NCBI GenBank assembly: GCA_903928895.1
Contig: CAIYSR010000055.1
Span: 1-46,313, forward strand
DNA: 46,313 nt
Direction: 5' to 3'
Source of the DNA: an uncultured Rhodospirillales bacterium
GTDB lineage: Bacteria > Pseudomonadota > Alphaproteobacteria > Acetobacterales > Acetobacteraceae
In this document: one piece after another, positions 46,157-46,313 of the stretch
How positions within the stretch are numbered: the stretch's first letter is position 1
How the letters are laid out: each line of letters begins with the position of its first letter
Notes under the pieces: model-generated
Told to the model about the DNA's origin: nothing
Databases searched by the model: none
The model's input: the letters and a program-made list of their open reading frames with translations, nothing else
Position numbers and translations under genes: made by a program

Positions 46157-46184
46157 CAAGCGCTTCTTTTTGAAAAAAGAATAC
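46157..46184 (+). repeat. A/T hairpin repeat, copy E (shortened)
   Basis: CAAGCGCTTCTTTTTGAAAA then AAGAA continues for 28 bases after the ThDP gene stop at 46132. It keeps the entry AAGCGCTTC and the A/T hairpin, but the right arm ends in GAATAC and the CAAAAAACTTTTATCCGTT tail is absent. It is a partial copy of the family at 3469, 17910, 37948 and 40694. Confidence 0.75.
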
Positions 46185-46212
46185 TCCGACTCCCTGAGAA
46201 TGCGTGAAAAGG

Positions 46213-46313
46213 GTGTTGCGCCGGCTCGGTAGTGTCGATTCTAGTTTGGCGATGATCGGCAAGCGCTTTCTCAAGGAACCTGCCCGGCAAGCGCTTTTGG
46301 CGTTGGCGCGCGA
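46213..46313 (+). CDS. Possible start of an unrecognised gene running off the window
   Basis: From GTG 46213 the frame is open to the window end: VLRRLGSVDSSLAMIGKRFL then KEPARQALLALAR. An ATG at 46252 in the same frame is an alternative start. AAAAGG lies just before the GTG. The segment is too short to identify. Two direct copies of GGCAAGCGCTTT (46259 and 46287) lie inside it, recalling the entry of the hairpin repeats, so it may be non-coding repeat debris. Confidence 0.25.
   Translation, partial: MLRRLGSVDSSLAMIGKRFLKEPARQALLALAR

Noticed and set aside
44132-46159. 675-codon open frame on the minus strand opposite the last ThDP gene
   Set aside because: Gly/Ala/Val/Asp-rich shadow with no family signature; the + strand gene is certain.

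Overview
The window is high-GC (roughly two-thirds G+C by eye), densely coding DNA from a free-living alphaproteobacterium. The gene set (gatCAB beside ruvX, asnC/trxB/lysR in one block, lone glpX and recJ, CcdAB, a small protein with a RYWYxxAGR-type C-terminus, a PEP-CTERM protein) fits Acetobacteraceae or close Rhodospirillales best; that assignment is inference. I found no tRNA, rRNA, CRISPR array, complete insertion sequence or prophage.

Layout. 1-3.4 kb: the end of homoserine dehydrogenase, glpX and recJ. 3.5-7.2 kb: a stand-alone Pal-like lipoprotein, a SARP/BTAD-TolB-like-TPR regulator and an orphan lipoprotein of about 50% GC. 7.4-13.8 kb: an SCP-x-type thiolase, MFS exporter, small conserved protein, Asp/Glu racemase-like protein, DedA/YqaA protein, EamA transporter, ruvX and a PEP-CTERM zincin-like protein. 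14-17.3 kb: the gatC-gatA-gatB operon, then a CcdA antitoxin whose CcdB partner carries an in-frame stop. 18-24 kb: an SDR, a copper P-type ATPase, uppP, a family III CoA-transferase and an SGNH hydrolase. 24-30.4 kb: a ThDP enzyme, an L-gulonate/3-hydroxyacyl-CoA-type dehydrogenase, a D-2-hydroxyacid dehydrogenase, lysR, trxB and asnC. 30.4-34.3 kb: a family 39 glycosyltransferase, a threonine/serine dehydratase and a histidine kinase.

34.4-40.7 kb is the most distinctive part. Nine genes run in one direction with many overlaps or short gaps: hotdog-fold hydratase-like protein, crotonase, CoA-transferase A and B, split ThDP decarboxylase alpha and beta, FucU-type mutarotase, aldose-dehydrogenase-type aldo/keto reductase and a VOC protein. 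It looks like a catabolic route for an organic or sugar acid through CoA thioesters, but I cannot match it to a named pathway. It is followed by a VWA/MoxR pair (CoxE/CoxD-like), a divergent OmpR-type regulator, and a third ThDP enzyme.

A striking repeat family sits immediately after genes. Its unit is a pure A/T hairpin (GCTTCTTTTTT / AAAAAAGAAGC) followed by CAAAAAACTTTTATCCGTT. Single copies lie after recJ and after the SDR, a shortened copy lies after the last ThDP gene, and two head-to-head composite copies of about 165-170 bp share a central GC-rich hairpin. One composite separates the alpha and beta subunits of the split ThDP enzyme. Sampled lines also suggest that + strand G/C asymmetry reverses across the window whatever the gene orientation.
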